Assembly (NCBI RefSeq): GCF_900104385.1 | Contig: NZ_FNJA01000001.1 | Coordinates: 1,028,386-1,092,385, forward strand | Direction of reading: 5' to 3' | DNA length: 64,000 nt | DNA from: Rhodoferax sp. OV413 | GTDB lineage: Bacteria; Pseudomonadota; Gammaproteobacteria; Burkholderiales; Burkholderiaceae_C | Shown here: positions 35,693-44,958 of the stretch, one piece after another | Numbering within the stretch: position 1 is the stretch's first letter | Layout of the letters: the number at the start of each line of letters is the position of its first letter | The notes under the pieces: model-generated | What the model saw: only the letters and a program-made list of their open reading frames with translations | What the model was told of the DNA's origin: nothing | The model's database searches: none | Program-made: the position numbers and the translations under genes

Positions 35693-36985
35693 ATGTCCGC
35701 TGAAGGTCAAGCATTTATCGTTTTCTCGCTCGGCATGCTGGTGCTGATGGGCATCGGCATGAACATGGGCCTGGCTCTGGTACTGACCGGTGCCGGCATG
35801 GCTTTTGTACTTGACTTCTGGGACACCCAGCTGCTGGCGCAAAACCTGGTGGCCGGGGTCGACAGTTTTCCGCTGCTGGCCGTGCCCTTCTTCATTCTGG
35901 CCGGCGAGCTGATGAACTCAGGCGGCATCAGCCGCCGCATCATCGACATGGCGCAGGCCTGGTTCGGCCATGTGCGCGGCGGGCTCGGCTACGTGACCAT
36001 CGGCACGGCCATCATGCTGTCGGCCATGTCGGGCTCGGCGCTGGCCGACGCCGCCGCCATGTCGACCATCCTGTTGCCAATGATGCGCAAGCACGGTTAT
36101 CCGGTAGGCCCCTCGGCCGGCCTGATTGCCGCCGGCGGTGTCATCGGCCCGATCATCCCGCCGTCCATGGCCTTCGTGATCTATGGCGTGACCACCAATA
36201 CCTCGATCTCCTCGCTGTTCATCGCCGGCATCGCGCCCGGCCTGATGATGGGCCTGGGCCTGGTGATCGCCTGGAAGATGCAGTTGCGCAACTTCACCGT
36301 GCAGGCCGATGCGCCCATGCCCGTTCGCCAGCGCCTGCTGGTGTCGGCGCGGGCCTTCTGGGCGCTGCTGATGCCGGTGATCATCATCGGCGGCATGAAA
36401 AGCGGGGTCTTCACCCCCACCGAAGCCGCCGTGGTGGCCGCCGTCTACGCGCTGGTGGTGGCCTTTGTGATCCACCGCGAAATGAATGTGGGCGACCTGT
36501 ACGGCGTGCTGGTGCGCGCCGCCAAGACCACCGCCATCGTGATGTTCCTGTGTGCCGGCGCCCAGGTGGCCAGCTACATGATCACCCTGGCCGACCTGCC
36601 CTCGGTACTGACGGGCTGGCTCGGCCCAATGGTGCAAAACCCGCGCCTGCTGATGCTGGTGATGATGGTGGTGCTGGTCATCGTCGGCACCGCGCTGGAC
36701 CTGACGCCGACCATCCTGATCTTCGCCCCGGTGATGCTGCCCATCGCCGCCAAGGCCGGCATCGACCCGGTGTACTTCGGCCTGATGTTTGTGCTGAATG
36801 GCTCGATCGGCCTGATCACCCCGCCCGTCGGCACGGTGCTGAACGTGGTGGCCGGCGTAGGCCGGGTGCCCATGCACACCGTGATCAAGGGCGTGAACCC
36901 CTTCCTCATCACCTACACGCTGATCTTGCTGCTGTTTGTGATCTTCCCCCAGCTCGTCACCGCGCCCGTCGCGTGGATGCGTTAA
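35693..36985 (+). CDS. dctM: TRAP transporter large permease (DctM family)
   Basis: Ion-coupled inner-membrane permease of 430 aa with about twelve hydrophobic segments. Family features include PFFILAGELMNSGGIS, AMSGSALADAAAMSTILLP and GLITPPVGTVLNVVAG. It works with DctQ and the DctP receptor encoded on either side. The neighbouring gluconokinase and LacI regulator point to gluconate or a related sugar acid as the substrate (inference). Confidence 0.93.
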   Translation: MSAEGQAFIVFSLGMLVLMGIGMNMGLALVLTGAGMAFVLDFWDTQLLAQNLVAGVDSFPLLAVPFFILAGELMNSGGISRRIIDMAQAWFGHVRGGLGYVTIGTAIMLSAMSGSALADAAAMSTILLPMMRKHGYPVGPSAGLIAAGGVIGPIIPPSMAFVIYGVTTNTSISSLFIAGIAPGLMMGLGLVIAWKMQLRNFTVQADAPMPVRQRLLVSARAFWALLMPVIIIGGMKSGVFTPTEAAVVAAVYALVVAFVIHREMNVGDLYGVLVRAAKTTAIVMFLCAGAQVASYMITLADLPSVLTGWLGPMVQNPRLLMLVMMVVLVIVGTALDLTPTILIFAPVMLPIAAKAGIDPVYFGLMFVLNGSIGLITPPVGTVLNVVAGVGRVPMHTVIKGVNPFLITYTLILLLFVIFPQLVTAPVAWMR

Positions 36986-37029
36986 ACCTTTACGGCCCTT
37001 TTCCCCTTTTTCACCCCCAGGAGACGACT

Positions 37030-38049
37030 ATGCAAAAACTACTTCGCCGCACCGCGCTGGCCACCCTCGCCGCGCTCACCTTCGGTGCCACCGGCGCCGC
37101 CTTCGCGCAGGACATCAAGCCGCGCATCATCCGCTTCGGCTACGGCCTGAACGAGCAAAGCAACCAGGGCCGCGCCGCCAAGGTGCTGGCCGAAGCCGTG
37201 GAGAAAGCCTCTGGCGGCAAGATGAAGCTGCGCGCCATCGGCGCCGCGGCCCTTGGCCCGGACACCCAGATGCAGCAAGCCCTGGTCGGCGGCGCGCAGG
37301 AAATGATGGTCGGCTCCACTGCCACCCTGGTCGGCATCACCAAGGAAATGGCGCTGTGGGACACGCCGTTTTTGTTCAACAACGCGCAAGAGGCTGACGC
37401 CGTGCTCGACGGCCCGATCGGCCAGAAGGTCATGGCCAAGCTCCAAGAAAAAGGCCTGGTCGGCCTGGTCTACTGGGAAAACGGCTTTCGCAACCTGACC
37501 AACAACAAGCGCCCGATCACCAAGCTGGAAGACATGGACGGCGTGAAGCTGCGCGTGATGCAGAACGAGGTGTTCCTGAACAGCTTCAAGTCGCTGGGCG
37601 CAAACGCCATTCCCCTGCCCTTCAGCGAACTCTTCAGCGCGCTGGAAACCAAGGCGGTGGACGGCCAGGAAAACCCCTTCAACACCATCGTCTCCAGCAA
37701 GTTCTATGAGGTGCAGAAGTACCTGAGCGTGACCAATCACGTCTACAGCCCCTGGATCGTGCTGGCCAGCAAGAAATGGTGGGACGGCCTGAGCAAGGAT
37801 GAGCAGAAAGTGCTGCTCGACGCCGCCAAGACCAGCCGCGACTTCGAGCGCAAGGACACCCGCGACGAAGCCGCCAAGGCCCTGGCCGACCTGAAGTCCA
37901 AGGGCATGCAGATCAACGAACTGGCCCCCGCCGAGACCGCCCGCATGCGCGACAAGCTGACCAAGGTGAACGCCCTGGTGGCCACCAATGTCGGCATGGA
38001 ACTGTGGAACGAAACCCAGGCCGAGCTGGCCAAAAAACGCGGCAAGTAA
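37030..38049 (+). CDS. dctP: TRAP transporter periplasmic receptor (DctP family)
   Basis: Exported solute receptor of 339 aa; the signal peptide is cleaved after AAFA (about residue 26). It has the DctP pattern GYGLNEQSNQGRAAKVLAE, VLRLMQ-like VKLRVMQNEVFLNSFKSLGA (with the Arg that binds the substrate carboxylate) and PLPFSELFSALETKAVDGQEN. A good Shine-Dalgarno (AGGAG) precedes the ATG. It completes the gntK-dctQ-dctM-dctP unit and is followed by a repeat able to form a 12 bp hairpin. Confidence 0.92.
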   Translation: MQKLLRRTALATLAALTFGATGAAFAQDIKPRIIRFGYGLNEQSNQGRAAKVLAEAVEKASGGKMKLRAIGAAALGPDTQMQQALVGGAQEMMVGSTATLVGITKEMALWDTPFLFNNAQEADAVLDGPIGQKVMAKLQEKGLVGLVYWENGFRNLTNNKRPITKLEDMDGVKLRVMQNEVFLNSFKSLGANAIPLPFSELFSALETKAVDGQENPFNTIVSSKFYEVQKYLSVTNHVYSPWIVLASKKWWDGLSKDEQKVLLDAAKTSRDFERKDTRDEAAKALADLKSKGMQINELAPAETARMRDKLTKVNALVATNVGMELWNETQAELAKKRGK

Positions 38050-38075
38050 GCCCCATCCCGTCCACCAGCGAAAAC

Positions 38076-38136
38076 GCCACCAGCTATATTATTAATAGCT
38101 GGTGGCGCTGGTGGTATCTGCGCTAGAGGCCTAAAA
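38076..38136 (-). repeat. Dispersed palindromic repeat with 12 bp hairpin, after dctP
   Basis: Reverse copy. Arms GCCACCAGCTAT (38076-38087) and ATAGCTGGTGGC (38095-38106) form a perfect stem, then TATCTGCGCTAGAGGCC. It sits between the convergent dctP and pmbA genes and may serve as a terminator. Confidence 0.8.
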
Positions 38137-38144
38137 GGCTTAAA

Positions 38145-39524
38145 TCAGCTGCCGGCGACCTTCATCTTGTTGATCAAGATCGAACCCACGGTTTTGGCGC
38201 CGTAGTTGTAGGTATCCGCGCCAATCGCCTGGATGCCCTTGAACATGTCTTTCAGATTGCCGGCAATGGTGATCTCTTCCACCGGGAAGGCGATTTCGCC
38301 GTTCTCCACCCAGAAGCCGCTGGCACCGCGCGAATAGTCGCCGGTCACGTAGTTCACGCCCTGGCCCATCAGCTCGATCACGAACAGGCCGGTGCCCAGC
38401 TTCTTCAGCATCGCGTCCAAGTCGTCGCCTGGGCGGGTGCGGCTGGAGGACAGCACCAGGTTGTGCGAACCGCCGGCATTGCCGGTGGTCTTCATGCCCA
38501 GCTTGCGCGCCGAATAGCTGCTCAGGAAGTAGCCCTCGACCCGGCCCGCGTCCACCACGGTACGCGCCTTGACGCGTACGCCTTCTTCGTCGAACGGCGA
38601 GCTGCCTTTGCCGCGCTTCACAAACGGGTCTTCCAGCAGCTGGATGTGCTTGGGGAAGACCTGCTTGCCCAGCGAATCCAGCAAAAACGTGCTCTTGCGG
38701 TACAGCGCACCGCCGCTGACGGCCTGCACAAAGCCGCCCAGCAGCCCGGCCGCCAGAGGCGACTCGAACAGCACCGGGCATTCGATCGTCGGGATCTTGC
38801 GTGACTTCAGGCGGCTCAATGCGCGCTGGGCGGCGTAGCGGCCCACCGACTCGGGCGAGGCCAGTTCGTCGGCGCTGCGCATCGAGCTGTACCAGGCGTC
38901 GCGCTGCATGCCGCTGCCCTTGCCGGCAATCGGCGCCACCGACAGCGAATGCCGCGAACTCGCATAGCCGCCGCGGAAACCATTGGTGTGCGCGCTGAAG
39001 AAGTGCGACTGCTGGGCCGACACGCCCGCGCCTTCGCTGTTGGTGATGTGCTTGCTGGTCTGCAAGGCCGCAGCCTCGCATTCCATGGCGATCTGGGCCG
39101 CGTCTTCGCTGGTGATGGCCCAGGGGTGGAACAGGTCCAGGTCGACCTGGCGCTTGGCGATGTCCTTAGCGCTGGGCAGGCCGGCGGCCGGGTCTTCAGC
39201 GGTGAAGCGGGCGATGTCGTAGGCGGCCTGCACGGTTTGCTGGATCGCCGCCTTGGAGAAGTCGGAGGTGCTGGCATTACCGCGGCGCTTGCCCATGTAG
39301 ACAGTGATGCCCAGGGATTTGTCGCGGTTGCGCTCCACGGTTTCCAGCGCGCCCTTGCGCACCGAAACGCTGAGGCCACAGCCCTCGGAGGCCTCGGCCC
39401 CGGCGTCGGTGGCGCCGAGTTTTTTGGCGTGCGCCAGGGCACTGTCGACCAGTTCTTCGAAGAATGGACGGCTGTAGGCAAAGCCGCTGTCGGGGCGGGA
39501 GGCGTTGGAATCTGGTTTTTTCAT
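38145..39524 (-). CDS. pmbA: Metalloprotease PmbA/TldE
   Basis: Non-catalytic partner of the TldD/TldE zinc protease, needed for peptide (microcin B17, CcdA) processing. The chain is 459 aa from the ATG at 39522-39524 (MKKPDSNAS); the open frame extends 21 residues upstream but without family similarity. Recognisable blocks are KGALETVERNRDKSLGITVY, TNSEGAGVS, KSTFLLDSLGKQVFP and GNAGGSHNLVLSS. It is divergent from darP by 87 bp. TldD is not in the window. Confidence 0.93.
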   Translation of the reverse strand: MKKPDSNASRPDSGFAYSRPFFEELVDSALAHAKKLGATDAGAEASEGCGLSVSVRKGALETVERNRDKSLGITVYMGKRRGNASTSDFSKAAIQQTVQAAYDIARFTAEDPAAGLPSAKDIAKRQVDLDLFHPWAITSEDAAQIAMECEAAALQTSKHITNSEGAGVSAQQSHFFSAHTNGFRGGYASSRHSLSVAPIAGKGSGMQRDAWYSSMRSADELASPESVGRYAAQRALSRLKSRKIPTIECPVLFESPLAAGLLGGFVQAVSGGALYRKSTFLLDSLGKQVFPKHIQLLEDPFVKRGKGSSPFDEEGVRVKARTVVDAGRVEGYFLSSYSARKLGMKTTGNAGGSHNLVLSSSRTRPGDDLDAMLKKLGTGLFVIELMGQGVNYVTGDYSRGASGFWVENGEIAFPVEEITIAGNLKDMFKGIQAIGADTYNYGAKTVGSILINKMKVAGS

Positions 39525-39611
39525 GTTGGCGGCTATGATACTTGCCACCGCGCTCACTGCGCCGCGCCGCCACGGATACCCGCACACGGCGCCAAATCAC
39601 TCAAAAAAAAC

Positions 39612-40247
39612 ATGTCACGCAAACTCACCAAAGGCTACTACGTCCACGGCAAATTCGTTGCCGAAGGTAGCGAACTGGACATCCAGCTCAAAGCCGAACT
39701 CAAGGGCACGGACGCATCCAGCCGCACCGACCTCAAGAAGGAAAGTGACGAACTGCAAAAGCTGGGCGAAGACCTGCTGACCCTGCGCCAAGACCTGTTC
39801 ACCAAGCTGCAACTGGGCGAAAAGCTGCATGACGCGGTGGTGGAATCCAAGCGCATCACCAACTTCGAAGGCAAGCGCCGCCAGATGCAGTTCATCGGCA
39901 AACTCATGCGCAAGCAAGAGCCCGAGATGCTGGAAGCCATCCGCGCCGCGCTGAAGGTGCAGCAGTTCGGCTCGGCCCAGGAAAACCTGGCCCTGCACAA
40001 AGCCGAAACCTGGCGTGATCGCCTGATTGCCGACGACGCCGCCGTCGGCGAGTGGATTGCCGCCTTCCCGCAAACCGACACCCAGCAGCTGCGCGCCCTG
40101 GTGCGCCAGGCCCGCAAAGACCTGGTGCCCGCAACGCCCGGCGCCCTGCCCCGCCACGGCCGCGCCTACCGCGACATCTTCCAGCTGGTGCGCGAGCACC
40201 TGTCGGAAACAGACGGCCCGCTGAACGACGGCACGGTCGAAGAATGA
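39612..40247 (+). CDS. darP: Ribosome-associated protein YjgA/DarP
   Basis: 211 aa, DUF615 family. It binds the 50S subunit during late assembly near the peptidyl-transferase centre. Charged helical protein with SKRITNFEGKRRQMQFIGKLMR and a C-terminal LVRQARKDL and RAYRDIFQLVREH, all typical. It overlaps mog by 4 bp (ATGA). In many proteobacteria darP lies next to pmbA as here. Confidence 0.93.
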   Translation: MSRKLTKGYYVHGKFVAEGSELDIQLKAELKGTDASSRTDLKKESDELQKLGEDLLTLRQDLFTKLQLGEKLHDAVVESKRITNFEGKRRQMQFIGKLMRKQEPEMLEAIRAALKVQQFGSAQENLALHKAETWRDRLIADDAAVGEWIAAFPQTDTQQLRALVRQARKDLVPATPGALPRHGRAYRDIFQLVREHLSETDGPLNDGTVEE

Positions 40248-40831
40248 GCACGGCCTTCGATCCGGTGAAGATCGGCATCGTCTCGGTCAGCGACCGGGCC
40301 AGCACCGGCGTCTACGAAGACAAAGGCCTGCCCGCCCTGCAGGACTGGCTGACGCGGGCACTGAAGAACCCCATCGAATTCGTGCCGCGCCTGATCCCCG
40401 ACGAGCAGGCCGTCATCAGCGCCACCCTGGTCGAGCTGGTCAACGCCGGCTGCAGCCTGGTGCTGACCACCGGCGGCACCGGCCCGGCGCTGCGCGATGT
40501 CACGCCCGAGGCCACCCTGGCCATCGCCCACAAGGAAATGCCCGGCTTTGGCGAGCAGATGCGCCAGATCAGCCTGAAGTTCGTGCCCACCGCCATCCTG
40601 TCGCGCCAAACTGCCGTCATCCGCGACAAAAGCCTGGTGATCAACCTGCCCGGCCAGCCCAAGGCGATTGCCGAGACGCTGGAAGGCCTGCCCGCCCTGG
40701 GCACACCCGGCATCTTTGCCGCCGTGCCCTACTGCATCGACCTGATCGGCGGCCCCTACCTGGAAACCGACGACGCAGTGTGCAAGGCCTTCCGTCCCAA
40801 ATCGGCCATCCGCGCCAGCACCGGCCAGTAA
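40244..40831 (+). CDS. mog: Molybdopterin adenylyltransferase
   Basis: Adenylates molybdopterin before Mo insertion in molybdenum cofactor synthesis. The 195 aa MogA/MoaB fold has the N-terminal IGIVSVSDRAS, the TTGGTGPALRDVTPEAT signature and INLPGQPKAI. Its start overlaps darP. Other moa/moe genes are not in the window. Confidence 0.93.
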   Translation: MSTAFDPVKIGIVSVSDRASTGVYEDKGLPALQDWLTRALKNPIEFVPRLIPDEQAVISATLVELVNAGCSLVLTTGGTGPALRDVTPEATLAIAHKEMPGFGEQMRQISLKFVPTAILSRQTAVIRDKSLVINLPGQPKAIAETLEGLPALGTPGIFAAVPYCIDLIGGPYLETDDAVCKAFRPKSAIRASTGQ

Positions 40832-40857
40832 CCGTGTGCCCGGCAGGGCTTCATGGC

Positions 40858-40880
40858 CCTGCTAAAAATAGCTTTTAGCC
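40858..40880. repeat. Degenerate palindromic repeat core before phzF
   Basis: GCTAAAAATAGC followed by TTTTAGCCCC resembles the right-arm core of the dispersed family. Too short to be certain. Confidence 0.3.
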
Positions 40881-40909
40881 CCTCTCTCTCTGTTCTGCAA
40901 GGAGACCCC

Positions 40910-41743
40910 ATGCAAGTCCTGAAACTGGCCGCCTTTTCCGACGGCGACACGGGCGGCAACCCCGCTGGCGTGGTGGTGGCCCACGAGCTGCCCACCGACG
41001 CCGAAATGCAGCGCACCGCCGCCCTGGTCGGCTTCTCGGAAACCGCCTTCGCCGCGCCCGCGGGCAGCGGCTGGCGGGTGCGCTACTTCTCCCCCGAAAA
41101 CGAGGTGCCGTTCTGCGGCCACGCCACGGTGGCACTGGGCGCAGCCCTGGCCCAGCAGCAAGGCGACGGCGTGTTTGCGCTGACCTTGAACCACGCCCAC
41201 ATCACGGTCGAAGGCCGGCGCAGCGGCAGCCTGGTCGCCGCCGCACTGCAGTCGCCGCCCACGCGCAGCCAGCCCGCACCCGCGGCCCTGGTGGCCGAGG
41301 CCCTGGCCTTGTTTGGCTACAGCACCCACGACCTGGACCCGCGGATTCCGCCGGCCCTGGTACACGGCGGCGCCGACCACCTGGTGCTGGCGCTGAAGAC
41401 CCGCAGCGCCCTGGCCACCATGCACTACAACCTGGCCGCCGGCCGCAGCCTGATGCTGCGCGAAGGCCTGGTCACCATCCTGCTGGCGTTTGCCGAGTCG
41501 GCGCAGCGCTTCCACACCCGCAACGCCTTTGCTTCCGGCGGCGTGCTGGAAGACCCGGCCACCGGCGCCGCCACCGCCGCCTTGGCCGGCTATCTGCGCG
41601 ACCTGGACTGGCCGCACGGCGGTGCCATCGACGTGGTGCAGGGCGAGGACATGGGCATGCGCTCGCTACTGCATGCCGACATCCCGGCCACGCCGGGCAG
41701 CTCGATACGGGTATCGGGCAGCGTGCGGAATATGGCCGACTAA
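40910..41743 (+). CDS. PhzF-family isomerase/epimerase-like protein
   Basis: 277 aa, diaminopimelate-epimerase fold. The catalytic Glu lies in [10 protein letters not shown] (Glu44), and the conserved [11 protein letters not shown] and ENPATGAAT-like [16 protein letters not shown] are present. Most such proteins have unknown substrates; only PhzF itself acts in phenazine synthesis, and no phenazine genes are here. The ATG at 40910 has a good Shine-Dalgarno (AAGGAGA). The 3' end overlaps the convergent amidohydrolase by 4 bp. Confidence 0.85.
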   Translation: MQVLKLAAFSDGDTGGNPAGVVVAHELPTDAEMQRTAALVGFSETAFAAPAGSGWRVRYFSPENEVPFCGHATVALGAALAQQQGDGVFALTLNHAHITVEGRRSGSLVAAALQSPPTRSQPAPAALVAEALALFGYSTHDLDPRIPPALVHGGADHLVLALKTRSALATMHYNLAAGRSLMLREGLVTILLAFAESAQRFHTRNAFASGGVLEDPATGAATAALAGYLRDLDWPHGGAIDVVQGEDMGMRSLLHADIPATPGSSIRVSGSVRNMAD

Positions 41744-42663
41744 GGCTGCGGGGTAGGCAGCCCGAACAGGGCCGCCGCGTTGTCCCATGCGATCTGCCGC
41801 GCCACCGGGGTCGGCAAATCGCCTAGCCAGCGGCGGTAGCCCTGCATCAACGCGTCGTAGTACTGCCAGCGCTGGTTCACCCAGGTGTCGGAACCAATCA
41901 CGAAGCGGCCCGGGTATTTGAGCAGCAGCGCGCGCCAATCCGGGCAGAGCTTGCCATCGGCGCAGGTCAGGCCGGGCCGGTACGACAGCTCGCCAACCAG
42001 CAATGGGTATTTGGCAAACAGCGCATCCACCCGCTCCACGCTAGCGCCGCCAATGCCAGTATGGGCCCAGATCAGGCGCAGCTTCTGGCCTTTGCTGGGC
42101 GCGTTGGCCATCAGCAGGTCGATGGCCACGTCGTCCACATGGGCCAGCACGGCCAGGTTCTTCTCTTCGGCAAACACTATCAGCTGCTTGGCCACCGCGC
42201 CGTTGGCGTTGGCGCTGTCGTACAAATGGAATTCGCCTATGCCCCGGTAGGCCCCGGCCGCCGTGCCGCGGGCGAACTCGGTCTGCACCATCTCGAAGAT
42301 GCTGGGGTCGCGGAACCAGTTGTCGTAGTCGGCACGGGTGCGGTACAGCCGGATGAACGGCACCACGCGCACGCCGGCCTGCGCGGTCTGCGGTGCTTCG
42401 GCCAGCGACTTGGTGCCGTCGTTCGGCCGCGAATTGGCGACGATGGCCCGCACGCCGTTGCGCTGCATGCGCGCCAGCACATCGGCCAGCGGATGCGGGC
42501 CGTTCCAGGCTTCTTCGTTGTAGTGCAGATGCGCATCGAACAGCGGGCCGGTGTACGGCGCATCGGCAGCGCGAGCTGCATTTACTATCAAAAAAGTAGC
42601 TGCCAGCGCAGGCAGTACCTGCGCCAGCGGCCTGAAAAGCTTGAAGATCGTAGGATGGGGCAT
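41740..42663 (-). CDS. Exported amidohydrolase-family protein (Amidohydro_2, TIM barrel)
   Basis: 307 aa metal-dependent hydrolase. The signal peptide (about 1-33, ending ARA before ADAP) shows export; its hydrophobic core is encoded by a dispersed repeat. The metal-binding HxH is in DAHLHYNEE (H45, H47); later candidates are GEFHLY, LAHVDD, WAHTG and the terminal GSDTW. It covers a single barrel. I chose the ATG at 42661-42663; a longer frame lacks a signal. The substrate is unknown. Convergent with phzF, divergent from creB. Confidence 0.8.
   Translation of the reverse strand: MPHPTIFKLFRPLAQVLPALAATFLIVNAARAADAPYTGPLFDAHLHYNEEAWNGPHPLADVLARMQRNGVRAIVANSRPNDGTKSLAEAPQTAQAGVRVVPFIRLYRTRADYDNWFRDPSIFEMVQTEFARGTAAGAYRGIGEFHLYDSANANGAVAKQLIVFAEEKNLAVLAHVDDVAIDLLMANAPSKGQKLRLIWAHTGIGGASVERVDALFAKYPLLVGELSYRPGLTCADGKLCPDWRALLLKYPGRFVIGSDTWVNQRWQYYDALMQGYRRWLGDLPTPVARQIAWDNAAALFGLPTPQP
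42584..42636 (-). repeat. Palindromic repeat encoding a signal peptide core
   Basis: In the coding direction it reads GGCCGCTGGCGCAGGTACTG, CCTGCGC, TGGCAGCTAC and a mirrored GATAGT. It encodes about residues 10-27 of the amidohydrolase precursor, the hydrophobic stretch of the signal. Confidence 0.7.
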
Positions 42664-42755
42664 GCGGGCTCCTGCAGGTGGATCTGCATCGTAGCGCCTG
42701 CTGCCAAGCCCGCCCATGCCCAGGCTAAGATAGCCCGGCTTTCACCGCCCCCTCC

Positions 42756-43451
<696 letters not shown>

Positions 43452-43454
43452 ATA

Positions 43455-44858
43455 GTGCATCTGGGCATCCGCATCCTGTTTGGCTTCTTCCTGATCACCG
43501 GGCTGGCCGGCCTTTTCGTGCTGCGCATCTTTGTGGCCGAGGTCAAACCCAGCGTGCGCGAGGTGATGGAAGACATGATGGTCGACACCGCCAACATCCT
43601 GGCCGAGCTGGCCGTCGACGACCTGCGCGCCGGCAACATGGCGCAGGGCCGGTTCGCCACCCAGGTGGGCGCCTATGCGCGCCGGCCCATAGACGCGCGC
43701 ATCTGGGGCCTGGACAAGCAGTCGCTGGACTTCCGCGTCTACGTGACCGACGCCAAGGGCACGGTCATGTTTGACTCGGCCCGGGTGGCGGTGGGGCAAG
43801 ACTATTCGCAGTGGCGCGACGTGGCCCGCACCCTGCGCGGCGAGTACGGCGCCCGGGCCACGCGCCAGGTCTACGAAGACGACCGCAGCTCGGTGCTGTA
43901 CGTGGCCGCGCCCGTCAACTACGGCGGCCAGGTCATCGGCGTGCTAACGGTGGCCAAGCCGGTGGCCACGGTGCAGGCCTTCATCGACCGGGCCGAGCGC
44001 AAGATTCTGGTCAGCGGCTTCTGGCTGCTGGGCCTGTCGGCGGCGGTGGGGGTGGCGGTGACGCTGTGGGTGGTCTACAGCATCCGCCAGCTGCGCCGCT
44101 ACGCCAATGCCATGGAGGCCGGCAAGAAGCTGCCGCTACCGCGCATCCCCGGCGAGCTGGGCGAGCTGGCGCGGGCCATGCAGGCGATGCGCCAGCGGGT
44201 CGAAGGACGCGACTACATCGAAGGCTATGTGCGCGCCCTGACCCACGAGCTGAAGAGCCCGCTGGCCGCCATCCGCGGTGCCGGCGAGCTGCTGCAGGAG
44301 CCGCTGCCCGAGCTGGACCGGCAGGAATTCGCCGCCGACGTGCTGGCGCAGACCCGGCGCCTGCAGAGCCTGGTGGACCGCCTACTGGAGCTCAGCAAGC
44401 TAGAGCAGCGCCAGGAACTGCTGCAACCACAGCGCCTGCTGCTGACCGACTATTTGGCATCATTTATAGCCCTGGCGCAGGTAGACCGTGCGCATATAGC
44501 TATAGACTTGATAGCAATTAGCAGCCCGGCCACAGCCCGCATCGAAGCCGACTTGCTGGCGCTGGCCCTGGGCAATCTGCTGGACAACGCCGCCGCCTTT
44601 GCCCCGCCGGGCAGCCGCATTTCCCTGAGCGTCGAAGGCCAGGCCATCGTGGTGCAGGACAGCGGCCCCGGCGTGCCCGACTATGCGCTGCCCAAGCTGG
44701 GGCAGAAGTTCTTCTCCACCGTGCGGCCCGACGGCATCACCAAAGGCTCGGGCCTGGGCCTGGCCATCGTGCAGCAGATCATGGCGCTGCATGGCGGGCA
44801 TATGCAGGTGCGCAACACCCAACCCGGGCTGCGGGTGGAGCTGCACTTTCCGCCTTGA
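43455..44858 (+). CDS. creC: Sensor histidine kinase CreC
   Basis: Inner-membrane sensor of 467 aa. There is one helix at about 8-27, a periplasmic domain (about 28-185), a second helix (about 185-208), a HAMP-like linker, the H-box LTHELKSPLAAIRG with His264, then N-box NLLDNAA, G1 DSGPGVPD and G2 GSGLGLAIV. The start is a GTG 3 bp after the creB stop. Residues 336-356, between the dimerisation domain and the N-box, are encoded by a dispersed palindromic repeat in frame. It probably phosphorylates CreB. Confidence 0.9.
   Translation: MHLGIRILFGFFLITGLAGLFVLRIFVAEVKPSVREVMEDMMVDTANILAELAVDDLRAGNMAQGRFATQVGAYARRPIDARIWGLDKQSLDFRVYVTDAKGTVMFDSARVAVGQDYSQWRDVARTLRGEYGARATRQVYEDDRSSVLYVAAPVNYGGQVIGVLTVAKPVATVQAFIDRAERKILVSGFWLLGLSAAVGVAVTLWVVYSIRQLRRYANAMEAGKKLPLPRIPGELGELARAMQAMRQRVEGRDYIEGYVRALTHELKSPLAAIRGAGELLQEPLPELDRQEFAADVLAQTRRLQSLVDRLLELSKLEQRQELLQPQRLLLTDYLASFIALAQVDRAHIAIDLIAISSPATARIEADLLALALGNLLDNAAAFAPPGSRISLSVEGQAIVVQDSGPGVPDYALPKLGQKFFSTVRPDGITKGSGLGLAIVQQIMALHGGHMQVRNTQPGLRVELHFPP
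44462..44523 (+). repeat. Palindromic repeat inside creC
   Basis: Forward copy: TATAGCCCTGGCGCAGGTAG, CCGTGCGC, ATAGCTAT, spacer, GATAGCAATTAG. It is in frame with no stop and encodes residues 336-356 of CreC. The local A+T content is clearly higher than the surrounding gene. Confidence 0.7.
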
Positions 44859-44880
44859 ACACGTCCTTAATACGCCAGAC

Positions 44881-44905
44881 TTCACTTTCGCTTCACAGAC
44901 TTCAC
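44881..44905 (+). promoter_or_regulatory. cre-tag (CreB binding site) before creD
   Basis: TTCAC, six bases, TTCAC (44881-44896) matches exactly the published CreBC tag TTCACnnnnnnTTCAC. A third TTCAC follows at 44901-44905. It lies 63 bp upstream of the creD ATG, fitting CreB control of creD. Confidence 0.88.
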
Positions 44906-44958
44906 GGCCCCCTCACCGTCGACCCGCAGACTCGCCGCATTCAACAAAGGAGTGGGCG

